Part shown: positions 1 to 9,025 of the stretch, piece by piece
How the letters are laid out: each line of letters opens with the position of its first letter
Numbering within the stretch: position 1 is the first letter of the stretch
From: Methanococcoides sp052057775
GTDB taxonomy: Archaea; Halobacteriota; Methanosarcinia; Methanosarcinales; Methanosarcinaceae
Assembly (NCBI RefSeq): GCF_052057775.1
Contig: NZ_CP195121.1
Span: forward strand, 868,001 to 932,000
DNA: 64,000 nucleotides
Reading direction: 5' to 3'
Position numbers and translations under genes: made by a program
The notes under the pieces: generated by a model
Databases searched by the model: none
What the model was told of the DNA's origin: nothing
What the model saw: only the letters and a program-made list of their open reading frames with translations

Positions 1-103
1 TTGTTTAAGATACGTAACCGTAAATGATACCGATTTCCCGGTTCGCACAATACTTGATCTAAAAATAGGTTTAAGCGGCACAGGGCCGCTCATCTGAATG
101 TTC

Positions 104-1585
104 TTATTCCTTTAACTGGCAGACCTGGCTCTTGCGCAGCCATTCGATGTCTGACTGGTAGAGCTCTCTCAGGTCCTTGAGGCCGAGCTTGAGCATTGCC
201 ACACGGCTGACGCCAAGACCCCATGCGAGCACAGGTTGCTTGATACCAAGAGGCTCGGTAACTTCCTTACGGAAAACTCCGGCTCCTCCAAGCTCTACCC
301 ATCCAAGTCCGTCAATGTAGACCTCGGGTTCAACACTTGGTTCTGTGTATGGGAAGTATCCGGGTCTGAACCTGACGTCCTCGAACCCCATCCTGTGGTA
401 GAATTCTTCAAGGCAGCCGAGAAGGTTCGCAAATGACATGTTCTCGTCCATGATCACACCTTCGAGCTGCTCGAACTCAGGGGTGTGGGTAGGATCGATG
501 GTCTCACGGCGGTAAGCCCTGTCGATACAGAAAGCCTTGACCGGAGGGTTCGGGTTGTCTGCAAGGTACTTTATGGTGACAGCAGTAGTGTGTGTTCTCA
601 GGACATTGCGCTTTGCAATATCCTCGCTCCAGGTGCCTCCCCATCCGGTGGAGTCGATATCTCCTCCATTTTCGTGCATGTCCTTTATGCCGTCCTTGTA
701 CTCCTCGGGAAGTTCTGAACGGGTTGACAGGTGGAAGGTATCCTGCATCTCTCTTGCAGGGTGGTCCTGTGGCTGGAAGAGTGCATCGAAGTTCCAGAAT
801 GAGCTCTGCACGACGTCTCCCTTGATCTCGGTGAATCCCATCTCAAGGAAGATCTGGCGCATCTGGTCGATGAGGCGCTGGTATGGGTGTACCTTTGCAC
901 CGTACAATGGTTTTGGAGGTGTGTGGATATTGTAAGGCCTGAAGTTCTTGTTCTTCCATTCACCGCTCTTGAGTAATTGTGATGTGATCTGTGTGATCTC
1001 TTCCTCGATGGTGATGCCTGCTTTCACAAGCTCGACACCTGCATCTGTTATGGAGATCTTACGATCCTTTTCCTCGTTCTTTGAGACCAGCTTGCGTTTG
1101 ATAAGGTCCTTTATGGTCTTATCATCCGTTCCAAGCTCTTCAAGGGTGCTTGTTTTCTCAGTGAATCTTGAGAGTACTTTCTCGTCCTCTGTTTCAGCCG
1201 CATCTCCTGATGGTACCATCATTCCGTTCTCGATGGTTGCCCAGCCTTTTTTGCGGAGCCATCCGGTCGCGATTCCAACCATCTTTGGTGAGAGCTTTTC
1301 CTTGAGCTCATCAATGGCAGTTGGCTCGGAGAGGGCGCTGATCAGCTGGCGCTCCGGGAGTCCCTCTTTTGCATAGGTAAGACCTTCGTCTGTTAGTGAG
1401 TACAGCTCGGTAACGTTATCGTTCACTTCTGCAAGCCCGTTCTCTGAGAGCAAAAAAGCGGATTGCATTGCAGTTTCCACTTTCATGGATGCTTTTTCTG
1501 CAAGCTCTTCCGGGGTTGTGGATGCAAGTTCATCCAGTGCGAGCAGCACATTTTTTTCGTTCGTGGTAAGGTTATAGTTGCTCAT
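104..1585 (-). CDS. pheS: Phenylalanyl-tRNA synthetase alpha subunit
   Basis: Charges tRNA-Phe as the catalytic alpha chain of the alpha2beta2 enzyme in the cytoplasm. The 493-residue product has an N-terminal stretch of about 220 residues made of winged-helix-like repeats, as in archaeal/eukaryotic PheS. The class II synthetase core follows, with a motif-2 region (FRPGYFPYTEPSVEP), the GLGWVELGGAG segment and motif 3 (GLGVSRVAML) near the C-terminus. The length is normal for archaea. The start follows an AAGGACC sequence. trpS lies immediately upstream on the same strand with a 23-base gap, so the two are probably co-transcribed. pheT is not in this window. The assignment is firm from the motifs. 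Confidence 0.96.
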   Translation of the reverse strand: MSNYNLTTNEKNVLLALDELASTTPEELAEKASMKVETAMQSAFLLSENGLAEVNDNVTELYSLTDEGLTYAKEGLPERQLISALSEPTAIDELKEKLSPKMVGIATGWLRKKGWATIENGMMVPSGDAAETEDEKVLSRFTEKTSTLEELGTDDKTIKDLIKRKLVSKNEEKDRKISITDAGVELVKAGITIEEEITQITSQLLKSGEWKNKNFRPYNIHTPPKPLYGAKVHPYQRLIDQMRQIFLEMGFTEIKGDVVQSSFWNFDALFQPQDHPAREMQDTFHLSTRSELPEEYKDGIKDMHENGGDIDSTGWGGTWSEDIAKRNVLRTHTTAVTIKYLADNPNPPVKAFCIDRAYRRETIDPTHTPEFEQLEGVIMDENMSFANLLGCLEEFYHRMGFEDVRFRPGYFPYTEPSVEPEVYIDGLGWVELGGAGVFRKEVTEPLGIKQPVLAWGLGVSRVAMLKLGLKDLRELYQSDIEWLRKSQVCQLKE

Positions 1586-1608
1586 GTCGGTCAGGGTCCT
1601 TTTTTGGT

Positions 1609-2907
1609 TTATAATCCGTAATCGTCCAGCCGGTCCTTTGCCAGCTCACGCTTTTCCTGATGTTCTGTCAGGAACTCTGTAATCAGCTCTGCAGCAAGTG
1701 CTTTACAGGTTCCGCACATGCGTTGCCCGCAGATGCATTCGTTATAGATCTCTTCAAGTTCCCTGTCATCTTCCACCAGGTGGAACATAAGGAGCTCGAA
1801 TGCGGAACATTTGTTCGGGTCTCCTCCAAGCTTCTTCTGCTCTTCGAGTGTCATTCTGCCACCGGTCTTTGCACGTTTGACCTTCTTTGCAGCTTCCTTT
1901 GGATCTTCCTTCAGTGAAATGATGCTCTCAGGAACACTGCTGGACATCTTCCCGCCCTGCAGTCCTGACATGAACCTGTGGTAGGTTGAAGATGGCGGTA
2001 CAAAAGCATAGCCACCGTATTCGATCTCAACTTCTCTCACGGTGTTCAGGAGCTTATTGTAATCGTCAGTACCGAAGACATCCACATGTCCTTCGAAAAG
2101 TTTTGTATCCCATGGCAGCCTCTCTGCGATGTCCGCAAGTGCTCCCTCAGGTGCAGCTTTGCTGCGAACGCTGAAGTACTTATTATTGTTCTTGTCCTCG
2201 CGGCCTTCGATCCTGAACATGTTCATCTTGTGTGCGATGCCACGTGTCAGGCGCATGTGTGGGTCCTGGTCAGCACCCACCGGAATGACCGTAGGCTTTG
2301 GTCCGCCGAATTCGGATAGCTGGGGCTGAAGGATATCAGCGCTCTGGGACAATGTGCTCACCATATGTGAAACACTGGTCTCTCCGCTGAATCCGTAGAT
2401 CGCACTGAGCTCGGAGAAGTTCGCCTTTGAACCGAGTTCGAAGGTAAGTTCTTTAACGTTATCGGATTCTGACTGGAAGTATATGTGCCCGTCAGGCTCA
2501 AAGCCCAGGGCTATGAGGCTTACAACATAGTCCTCTATACCGATCTGGCGGCATTTATCCCATGGAACCCCTCTCACAGAGTATGCTTCCCTGTCCGCAA
2601 TTCCCACAAAGGCATCGCCTCCCATCTTCTGGTGCCAGATGATCTCTTCCATGACCATCTTGTGTCCAAGATGCCCGCCTCCGGTAGGCATGAACCCGCT
2701 CATGACTGCAAATGGTTCCTTGTTCTTCATTGCATCTGTGATCAGGTCATAGCTCCTGTGGCCGAAGATTATCTTTCTGCGCATGTACCTGTGTGGTTCA
2801 GGGAGTTCAGAGCAAATGTCCTCGAATGGCAGGATGCCGAATTCTTCGAACAGTTTTGAGTAATCGTCAATATTGACTGAACCCCATGGGTCAAGTTTCG
2901 TATTCAT
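1609..2907 (-). CDS. trpS: Tryptophanyl-tRNA synthetase
   Basis: Class I synthetase that activates tryptophan and charges tRNA-Trp. The 432-residue protein carries the HIGH-type signature in GFMPTGGGHLGHKM (about residue 70-83) and the KMSKS-type loop as GKMSSSVPES (about residue 320). The tail after residue 370 contains several cysteines (CICGQRMCGTCKA), as in many archaeal TrpRS. The start at 2907 follows a GAGGC sequence, and the length is typical of the archaeal/eukaryotic form. It sits just upstream of pheS on the same strand, forming a two-gene synthetase unit. Confidence 0.96.
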   Translation of the reverse strand: MNTKLDPWGSVNIDDYSKLFEEFGILPFEDICSELPEPHRYMRRKIIFGHRSYDLITDAMKNKEPFAVMSGFMPTGGGHLGHKMVMEEIIWHQKMGGDAFVGIADREAYSVRGVPWDKCRQIGIEDYVVSLIALGFEPDGHIYFQSESDNVKELTFELGSKANFSELSAIYGFSGETSVSHMVSTLSQSADILQPQLSEFGGPKPTVIPVGADQDPHMRLTRGIAHKMNMFRIEGREDKNNNKYFSVRSKAAPEGALADIAERLPWDTKLFEGHVDVFGTDDYNKLLNTVREVEIEYGGYAFVPPSSTYHRFMSGLQGGKMSSSVPESIISLKEDPKEAAKKVKRAKTGGRMTLEEQKKLGGDPNKCSAFELLMFHLVEDDRELEEIYNECICGQRMCGTCKALAAELITEFLTEHQEKRELAKDRLDDYGL

Positions 2908-2975
2908 ATGCTGCCTCTGTCAAATTCCGCTTACGATTTATTAGTATCCTTGAATCACTTAAACGTATATATCGA

Positions 2976-4187
2976 TTACCTGATAAGGTTGAAGTCATAT
3001 GGTCTTTCAGCATCTTCAGGTATCTTTGATACGAGCTTAAGGTAATCCTCTTCCTGCATCAGGCAGGAGTGTCTCTCTCCTTTGAAATCACTGACCTTAC
3101 GTATCCTGCTCCAGATGGTCCTGAGGGAATCTGTCTTGATGTTCCCGAAACTGAATGGGATGTACGGACAGGGCTTCACCGATCCTTCCACGCAGACATG
3201 TAACCATCGCTGTCCTGCAAGGCATCCCAGCATCTCACCTTCAAAGTAGGTGTTCGCGAATATCCTTGGTCCGTCCTCGGAGGCGTTGATCCGGTGGTAC
3301 ATGTCCATTATGACCTTCCTATCCTCATCCGTGATCACCGGATCCTCAGGTTTCTTTGGGATTGATTCCCACAGTGAGAACTCATGTACTCCCAGCTCTT
3401 TTGCAAGCTGGTACATGGATGTAAGTTTTTCCATGTTCTTCGGGGAAACGTGTGTTGTCATCGTGACAAGCAGTCCTGCATCCAGTCCGTATCTTATGGC
3501 ATTGGTCGCTTTCTCAAAGGCACCTTCAAGTTTTCTGACAGCATCGTGCTCTTCCGGAACGGTTGAATATATGCTTACCAGAAGGTTGTGGAGCCCGACA
3601 TCCTTTAGCCGTTGAGCGATCTCAGGTGTCATATCGGTTCCCGGGGTGTACATGTTAACGATCGCACGTTCCTTGTCAACATAATCAATGAGCTCGAATA
3701 TATCCTCGCGAAGCAGTGGATCACCTTCGGTGAATGTGATCACAACAGCACCCATATCAAGTGCCTCATCAATGGCCCTTTTCACGGTGTCGACATCAAG
3801 ATCTCCTTCTCCTCCACTGATGACACAGTGGTCGCAGTTACACTTACACTGCCTTGTTATCTCAAATGACACTGTTTCAGGGACATATTTGCCGAGTGCT
3901 ATCTGGGTTTCCGCATAAAGAAGTCTCCTGAAGACCTTGCCTGGGATCGGGGGCAGCCATGTGGATGCAATGACCCTGTCTTTCTCTACCAGGGCAGGCT
4001 TTTCAGCTTCAAGGGTGCCATTGATCTTCTTCAGGAAAGGTGAGCAAACTCCGCGTAGATATCCCTTTGCTTCCAGTTGTAAAAACCCGTTCAGATGCTT
4101 CAGGTCAATTGTAAGGCCCGGGATGGAAAGTACTGTTATATCCTCTTCAGTCTGTTCCGGATCTGTTCTTTTGTAAGTGTCAGGCAT
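2976..4187 (-). CDS. Radical SAM protein with C-terminal Cys-rich segment
   Basis: The 403-residue protein carries the radical SAM signature CKCNCDHC (CxxxCxxC, about residue 115), which ligates the 4Fe-4S cluster that cleaves S-adenosylmethionine. A C-terminal segment with spaced cysteines (GCLAGQRWLHVC, then VKPCPYIPFSFGN) resembles the SPASM/twitch region of the PqqE/heme d1 type. I do not recognise the substrate. I chose the ATG at 4187 because AGAGG stands nine bases before it; an upstream TTG at 4229 has no ribosome binding site. A TATA-like box lies at 4289..4298. No clear partner gene is adjacent. Confidence 0.8.
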   Translation of the reverse strand: MPDTYKRTDPEQTEEDITVLSIPGLTIDLKHLNGFLQLEAKGYLRGVCSPFLKKINGTLEAEKPALVEKDRVIASTWLPPIPGKVFRRLLYAETQIALGKYVPETVSFEITRQCKCNCDHCVISGGEGDLDVDTVKRAIDEALDMGAVVITFTEGDPLLREDIFELIDYVDKERAIVNMYTPGTDMTPEIAQRLKDVGLHNLLVSIYSTVPEEHDAVRKLEGAFEKATNAIRYGLDAGLLVTMTTHVSPKNMEKLTSMYQLAKELGVHEFSLWESIPKKPEDPVITDEDRKVIMDMYHRINASEDGPRIFANTYFEGEMLGCLAGQRWLHVCVEGSVKPCPYIPFSFGNIKTDSLRTIWSRIRKVSDFKGERHSCLMQEEDYLKLVSKIPEDAERPYDFNLIR

Positions 4188-4574
4188 CTTATTAATCCTC
4201 TCTATGTCAGGTCTCACAATTTCTTGCAATTTTTGTTATGTTCTGCCGGGATTTCGGATATATTGTGAATGTTCCTGTCTTCCCTCTAGTTTTATAGGCC
4301 ACAGGCTCTATGGCATTGTCAATTGTTTGATGTAAAAAACGAATTCTGAAACCGGTTTTGCCAGTTTCGTTCCCTTTGCAGGAAGCTTCTGGTCATTGTT
4401 TGGGAAACCGCTTTCAATGGATCCATTGGATTCTGGCCTTGAAATTGGTTCCCTGTACATCTAAACCCTCTTTTAGATCGTTCTTTTCTTCAATACCTGC
4501 CCCTGAAAAGGATCAGCCAGGGTAGATATCTCGGAAAGGGTATAGACCAATGATTTCAATATAATAAACGCGTA
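4188..4574. other. Intergenic region between aIF2-beta and the radical SAM gene
   Basis: About 390 bases with no convincing gene on either strand. Its left end holds the leader and probable promoter of the radical SAM gene. The rest is AT-rich with short imperfect repeats. I see no tRNA or other recognisable RNA. Confidence 0.6.
4289..4298 (-). promoter_or_regulatory. TATA box for the radical SAM gene
   Basis: On the minus strand this reads CCTATAAAAC, a good archaeal TATA box. It is about 100 bases upstream of the chosen start at 4187, which gives a leader of roughly 75 bases carrying the AGAGG ribosome binding site. Recognised by eye only. Confidence 0.5.
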
Positions 4575-5183
4575 TCAGGCGCGTTCTGAGAATGCAAGAT
4601 TTCCGCTGATCCTCTTAATCTTGACCTTTACCATATCACCCTTTGCGGCTCCAGGTACAAAGATCGTGAACTTGCCGAGCTTGGCGATACCGTCTCCTTT
4701 TGAACCAACGGCATCGATCCTGACCTCGTACTCTTCACCCTCTTCGACCTCATCGCGTGGGGTTACTACTGTGGTCCTTCTCTTTTTGACAGGGCGGTGT
4801 GCACCACAGGCGGCACATTTGAGTATCAATATCCTGTCTGATTTCACAAGCTGGGTATCCGGACGGTTACATTCAGAACATATGACATATTCTTCAACGT
4901 AGGCGTCGATATTTGATTTGATCGTTTCCTTTGGGAATTTACCCTGGAATATTGCACGGCTTCCATCCAGCTTACCGGCTGTACCCATTTCCCTTGTGAG
5001 GTATTTCATAAGGTGGTCCGGTTCTCTGTTCAGTACGTCCGCAATGTTCCCAAAGTTTTCAAGGACGGTGGTCTTACCTTCCACGAATATCTTGGGTTCG
5101 GGAATTACGAAACGAACATCCGTAGTTTCCACATCAGGGAGATTTTCAATTGCCCTATTCAACAGCGCTTCGTAATCATCCAT
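4575..5183 (-). CDS. Translation initiation factor aIF2 beta subunit with C-terminal TRAM domain
   Basis: Beta subunit of the heterotrimeric aIF2, which delivers initiator tRNA-Met to the small ribosomal subunit. Residues 1-140 hold the eIF2-beta/eIF5 fold, with the zinc-binding pairs CSECNRPDTQL and CAACGAHRPV. Residues about 148-202 form a TRAM domain (GEEYEVRIDAVGSKGDGIAK), an RNA-binding beta-barrel. The single-chain fusion to TRAM is characteristic of several Euryarchaeota including Methanosarcinales. GAGGGTATC precedes the ATG. The alpha subunit is encoded separately at 26410..27207. L10e lies immediately upstream on the same strand. Confidence 0.95.
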   Translation of the reverse strand: MDDYEALLNRAIENLPDVETTDVRFVIPEPKIFVEGKTTVLENFGNIADVLNREPDHLMKYLTREMGTAGKLDGSRAIFQGKFPKETIKSNIDAYVEEYVICSECNRPDTQLVKSDRILILKCAACGAHRPVKKRRTTVVTPRDEVEEGEEYEVRIDAVGSKGDGIAKLGKFTIFVPGAAKGDMVKVKIKRISGNLAFSERA

Positions 5184-5216
5184 TTTGATACCCTCTTGTT
5201 TTGATCAATGTTCGTC

Positions 5217-5735
5217 TTACTGTACCATTTCCTGACCCTGGTCGACAACGATCCTTACAGGGGTTGGAAGTTTCTGGCCAGCTCTTCTCAGAGCATCCTT
5301 TGCCATAGGGAAGTGCTCTTTGTTAACGGAGATGGTGAATACTTTCTGTCCTGCGGAAACTCTTGCTGCAGTACCCACGTTCTTACCCCATGCTCCTCTC
5401 ATTCCACTTGAGACACGGTCTGCTCCTGCTCCGGTAGCCTGCTTGTTCTCTCTGAGGACCTCGTGAGGATATACCCTGAGCTTGATGTGGAAGCCGGTAC
5501 GTCCTGCTGCGGATACCATTGCCCTGTTGGCGGTGATACGTGCAGCTTCGAGAGCGGTGTGCCTGATCTGGCATTTCTCATCTGCGATCAGTGTGACCTT
5601 TACAGGGAATGTAGCTTTCTTGTTTCCCATATCGTAGTGGATGACGTGGCTACCTGGAACACCACCCATGTATTTTCTTCTTGTGTTTGAACGTGATTTT
5701 ACGTTTCTGTACATACTTGCTGGTTTTCTTACCAT
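5217..5735 (-). CDS. rpl10e: 50S ribosomal protein L10e (uL16 family)
   Basis: Large-subunit ribosomal protein, the archaeal counterpart of bacterial L16. The mature sequence begins MVRKPASMYRNVKS, and the protein is 172 residues long, normal for the family. The frame is open further upstream, but AGGAGGTT at 5743..5750 fixes the ATG at 5735. Conserved L10e segments include YMGGVPGSHVIHYDMG and GADRVSSGMRGAWGK. It heads a minus-strand pair with aIF2-beta, and the two are separated by about 30 bases. Confidence 0.96.
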   Translation of the reverse strand: MVRKPASMYRNVKSRSNTRRKYMGGVPGSHVIHYDMGNKKATFPVKVTLIADEKCQIRHTALEAARITANRAMVSAAGRTGFHIKLRVYPHEVLRENKQATGAGADRVSSGMRGAWGKNVGTAARVSAGQKVFTISVNKEHFPMAKDALRRAGQKLPTPVRIVVDQGQEMVQ

Positions 5736-6055
5736 GAGATTGAACCTCCTTAATATGATCAGTGTGATCTTAAGAACGCATTGTGTCTCCTGCATTTTAG
5801 ATCTGTTCAGCAGATCTCGTTTTCGGATCTGTTGGCAACGCGTCTTGAAAATCTTTCAGTTGTAAATGTGTCAATGATGCATCCCCCTACTACTTAGGGG
5901 TTTATAAGTCTTATCAATAGAAAGGGTATTTTCATTTTTTTATTCGGGTTTTTTACTTACACTTTATATATGTGTTTTTTGGATCCCACATCTGTTTAAT
6001 TTTCGCAAACGTCTTTTCCAAAAATCAATATATATTGTATGTCTATATTCCCCCT
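5736..6055. promoter_or_regulatory. Divergent promoter region between L10e and moaB
   Basis: About 320 bases between two outward-facing genes. On the minus strand an ACTTATAAAC box near 5900 could serve L10e. On the plus strand there are TTTATATATG near 5965 and AATATATATTG near 6026. The latter lies about 25 bases before the moaB ATG, which has no ribosome binding site, so a leaderless moaB transcript is plausible. No gene is seen here. Confidence 0.45.
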
Positions 6056-6589
6056 ATGGATTCTGTTACACAAAAACACAAGAAGGATGTTAAAAAAAGT
6101 CTTGGTTTTTATCTTATCTCAATATCCACTTCAAGATTTTCTATGTATGGTTCTGCCAGGTCTCCCGCAGATGCTGAAGATGTATCCGGAGAACTGATGG
6201 AAGGCCTTGTGACAAATAATGGGCATGATGTCGTCGGCTATGAGCTCGTTTCCGATGACCCTTCATCTATAAGATCGGCTGTAAAGGATGCTCTTCAAAA
6301 GGAAGTGGACATCATCGTCACCACAGGTGGTACCGGCCTGACACCTGCTGATGTTACTATCGAGGCAGTTTCACCGATGTTCGAGAAGCAGATGCCCGGT
6401 TTCGGGGAGCTTTTCAGGTATAGGAGCATTGAGCAGATCGGTTCTGCAGTCATACTGACTCGCGCAGCTGCCGGAATTGTAGGTGATAAAGCTATTTTCT
6501 GTCTTCCCGGTTCCCCGGGTGCAGTGGAGCTTGCCCTCTCGGACATAATCATTCCCGAAGCCGGACATGTTATAAAGCATATAAGATAA
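6056..6589 (+). CDS. moaB: Molybdenum cofactor biosynthesis protein, MoaB/MogA family
   Basis: Member of the family that adenylylates molybdopterin before metal insertion, in molybdenum or tungsten pterin cofactor synthesis as needed by formylmethanofuran dehydrogenase. The 177-residue protein contains the molybdopterin-binding signature TTGGTGLTPADVTIEA and the later LPGSPGAVELAL motif, both diagnostic. The frame is open from 5972, but the family begins near MDSVTQKHKKD, so ATG 6056 is used. No Shine-Dalgarno is visible and a TATA-like box lies about 25 bases upstream. Confidence 0.93.
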   Translation: MDSVTQKHKKDVKKSLGFYLISISTSRFSMYGSARSPADAEDVSGELMEGLVTNNGHDVVGYELVSDDPSSIRSAVKDALQKEVDIIVTTGGTGLTPADVTIEAVSPMFEKQMPGFGELFRYRSIEQIGSAVILTRAAAGIVGDKAIFCLPGSPGAVELALSDIIIPEAGHVIKHIR

Positions 6590-6813
6590 TTATTAATAGG
6601 ACGTAAGATCATATACTCAATATATTTGGACAGTTTGTGCAAAAGATATATTATTAATATGATCCCCCTCTATGGTGTGTCCGTAATGCGGGTGAACAGG
6701 TACTATCTGGAATAGATGTTAATTCCTGTTAGTTTGTTCTTGGTCATGTCTGGCCGGACAAGCGCCTGTGATTGCATGACTGACAGTCCCCAATTCACTG
6801 CAGGAAGGTTTAC

Positions 6814-7515
6814 ATGAGTGACTATTTGCTTGGTATCAAGGAACTCGACGATCTGATCGGAGGTCTCAAAGAGGGTACCAACCTGATGCTTATCGGTCCG
6901 CCTATGAGTGGTAAGGACGATCTGGTCAATACCATCATATGCCACGGTCTTAGGGGGGGTGGTTCTTCTATTATTGTCTCTACACGTGAGACAGGTGAAC
7001 GCGTACTTGACTGGTTCTCTGATAATGGCCTGGATGTTGATTCTTCCAACCTTGGTATTGTGGATTGTGTAACAAAGACTCTGGGTATACCAACTTCTGA
7101 TGAAGCTCACATTAAAAGGGCATCCAGTCCTGTTGACCTTACCGGGATCGGGGTGAGGATCGGGCAGTACTTTGAGGAGTACCTTGCGGTAAAAAAGTCT
7201 CCGGGGATGATGTTCTGTATCAATTCTATTTCCACGATACTGATGTACTGTAATCTTCAGACCCTGTTCAGGTTCCTTCATGTGTTCACAGGTCGTGTCA
7301 AGGCATCAAATTCCCTTGGTATCTTCATTGTTGAGGATGAGATGCATGATGCACAGACAATAGCTACTCTAAAGCAGCTTTTTGACGGCATGATCGAAAT
7401 AAAAGAGTCCGATTCAGGCCACTCTGTCAGGGTATTGGGCGTTACTCCAAAACCAACTCCATGGTATGATTTTGAAATAGATGGAAGTAGCGTGACCATC
7501 GTGAAACCAGAATAA
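6814..7515 (+). CDS. KaiC-like RecA-superfamily ATPase
   Basis: Single-domain 233-residue RecA-fold protein of the archaeal KaiC/RadA-paralogue group. It opens with the typical GIKELDDLIGGLKEGTNLML stretch. A Walker A variant GPPMSGKD follows at about residue 30, and a hydrophobic Walker B-like strand lies near residue 130 (GMMFCINSIS). Members are ATPases often tied to signalling or gas-vesicle/motility regulation, but the client here is unknown. It stands alone, with about 220 bases upstream and a YhbY gene downstream on the same strand. The fold is confident and the function is not. Confidence 0.8.
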   Translation: MSDYLLGIKELDDLIGGLKEGTNLMLIGPPMSGKDDLVNTIICHGLRGGGSSIIVSTRETGERVLDWFSDNGLDVDSSNLGIVDCVTKTLGIPTSDEAHIKRASSPVDLTGIGVRIGQYFEEYLAVKKSPGMMFCINSISTILMYCNLQTLFRFLHVFTGRVKASNSLGIFIVEDEMHDAQTIATLKQLFDGMIEIKESDSGHSVRVLGVTPKPTPWYDFEIDGSSVTIVKPE

Positions 7516-7603
7516 GTATCTCCTTTTTCAGGGCAGGCGATCCTCGATAATTGTTTGCGTACTGGCGCAAGGTATAACTGGAATTAATTTTGTGTAGGTT
7601 CAT

Positions 7604-7870
7604 ATGGAAAAAGAAAAATTATACAAACTCAGGTCAGAGTCAACCCACATAAAGCCTATGATCAATGTAGGCAAGAGTGGTGTTACTGACCAGTTGATCA
7701 TCGAATTAAAAAAGACCCTTAAGGACAAGCATCTTGTCAAGGTCAAGGTCTTAAAGAGTGCCTCTTACGAAGATGAGGATGGTGTCGATGGTATTGCTGA
7801 AAAGCTTGCAGCAGCTACAAAGTCAACAATTATCGATGTAAGGGGTCATTCAGTGGTCCTTTACCGCTGA
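7604..7870 (+). CDS. YhbY/CRM-domain RNA-binding protein
   Basis: An 88-residue stand-alone CRM (YhbY) domain. The family shows a KLRSESTHIKPMINVGKSGV N-terminus with the GKSG loop that contacts RNA. Bacterial YhbY associates with pre-50S ribosomal particles, so a role in ribosome assembly is likely but inferred. The length equals the domain. The ATG follows a GTAGGTTCAT stretch that could act as a weak ribosome binding site. It is convergent with the DUF190 gene. Confidence 0.9.
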   Translation: MEKEKLYKLRSESTHIKPMINVGKSGVTDQLIIELKKTLKDKHLVKVKVLKSASYEDEDGVDGIAEKLAAATKSTIIDVRGHSVVLYR

Positions 7871-7894
7871 TGTCCATTGATCTTTCAGAGTAAT

Positions 7895-8215
7895 TCAGAC
7901 ATTCTCTCCTGAGATTATCTCAACCTGCTGCAGGGTTATAAGTTCTTTAGGGACCATGCTGCAGAGTTCGGGGAGGATGGCCCTTATCTTTTTTTCGGAA
8001 TCTACAGCTTCCACGATGATCGGAAGGTCTGTTCCAAGTCTCAGAATCCTTGTTGTATGTATCTTGCTGTGAACCCCGTATCCCTCAATGCCATGAAGTA
8101 CGGTTGCACCGGCTATCTTTGAATCTCTCATGAATTCAAGTATCTCCTCATGTGCAGGTCTTCCGTTGCAGCGGTCGTTCTCGCTGAGGTATATCCTGAG
8201 GATGACTGATCTCAT
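7895..8215 (-). CDS. DUF190 family protein associated with CrcB
   Basis: A 106-residue protein of the DUF190 family, with a PII-like ferredoxin fold. The pattern RIYLSENDR, GATVLHGIEGYG and SKIHTTRIL is typical. In bacteria and archaea these genes are commonly next to crcB fluoride channels. Here the gene is the last of a minus-strand set after two crcB genes, 22 bases from the nearer one. A sensory or regulatory role in halide export is inferred from the neighbourhood only. Confidence 0.88.
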   Translation of the reverse strand: MRSVILRIYLSENDRCNGRPAHEEILEFMRDSKIAGATVLHGIEGYGVHSKIHTTRILRLGTDLPIIVEAVDSEKKIRAILPELCSMVPKELITLQQVEIISGENV

Positions 8216-8237
8216 ATGTAGGTCTCTCTTTTCTAAA

Positions 8238-8603
8238 TTAGATTAAGTTTGCTATCTGCTGGCCCATGAATACTCCTGAAAGACAAAGCATCAGATTCAG
8301 GGCGATGTTGGATATGAACAGGAGTCTCTGTCCCTCTTCAAGAAGCCTGAATGTCTCATAGGCAAAGGTGGAGAATGTTGTAAAGGATCCAAGCATTCCT
8401 ATGTTGATAAGGTGAAGATTGCCAAATGGCTCTGAAAGGAACGTCAGTGTTGCTAATATGGTGCTGCCGATAACATTTACAATAAGGGTTCCCGTGGGGA
8501 TGCCTTTCATTAGTGGCAAGGTCCCTGATACTATATATCTAAGGCATGCTCCGATGGAACCTCCGATCCCTGTCAGCAGAATGGCTTCGATTCCTGTTGG
8601 CAT
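8238..8603 (-). CDS. crcB: Fluoride channel CrcB/Fluc subunit (copy 1)
   Basis: Small four-helix membrane protein of 121 residues that exports fluoride passively. Seen are the GGSIGACLRYIVSG start, the NVIGSTIL helix with the conserved Asn, and the MLGSFTTFSTFAYE signature with the Phe box. It lies two bases after the stop of the second crcB gene, so the two are translated from one message. Two adjacent, non-identical copies are the pattern of heterodimeric Fluc channels with subunits in opposite orientation. Confidence 0.95.
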   Translation of the reverse strand: MPTGIEAILLTGIGGSIGACLRYIVSGTLPLMKGIPTGTLIVNVIGSTILATLTFLSEPFGNLHLINIGMLGSFTTFSTFAYETFRLLEEGQRLLFISNIALNLMLCLSGVFMGQQIANLI

Positions 8604-8605
8604 CT

Positions 8606-8980
8606 TTATCTGCTCCTGGATATCTGGATTATTATTCCCCTTCCGACAAAAACGGCCAGCAGGGGAAGTGTGAGATTGGCTGCGATGTTAAAGATCGCAG
8701 AGCTTCCTCCGAGAGTGTAGCTCTCAACAGCAAAAGTTGAAAAGGTTGTGAATGAACCCATAAAGCCGGTTCCGAATGTAAGGCGTGTTCTCTGGCTTAT
8801 GTGTCCAAGGAAATCATAATCATACATCATCATTCCAAGCAGGAGACTCCCGATCACATTCACGATGAGCGTTCCGTTAGGTGAGATCGTGCTGGATGAA
8901 ACTGCATATCTGGATACTGCACCCAGGAATCCGCCGAATGCAATGCATGCCAGGTCCTGTGTTCGTTCCGGGAATATCAT
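8606..8980 (-). CDS. crcB: Fluoride channel CrcB/Fluc subunit (copy 2)
   Basis: Second 124-residue Fluc-type subunit, with the same ordered motifs as its neighbour: GGFLGAVSRYAVSS, NVIGSLLLGM and GFMGSFTTFSTFAVES. The two differ enough that dual-topology heterodimers are likelier than a recent duplication. The upstream gene is moaD-like (end 9026), leaving 45 bases. I could not recognise a fluoride riboswitch in that gap. Confidence 0.95.
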   Translation of the reverse strand: MIFPERTQDLACIAFGGFLGAVSRYAVSSSTISPNGTLIVNVIGSLLLGMMMYDYDFLGHISQRTRLTFGTGFMGSFTTFSTFAVESYTLGGSSAIFNIAANLTLPLLAVFVGRGIIIQISRSR

Positions 8981-9025
8981 TTAATGGAGTAATGTCCAGA
9001 GGCTTTGATCAGTGCCTTGAAAAGA

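Noticed and set aside
1..103. Feature at the left window edge
   Set aside because: Only the region downstream of pheS is present; nothing recognisable.
4188..4574. Remnant gene or structured RNA
   Set aside because: No frame of useful length and no stable fold evident by eye.
8981..9025. Fluoride riboswitch before crcB
   Set aside because: The gap is too short and no matching pattern was recognised.
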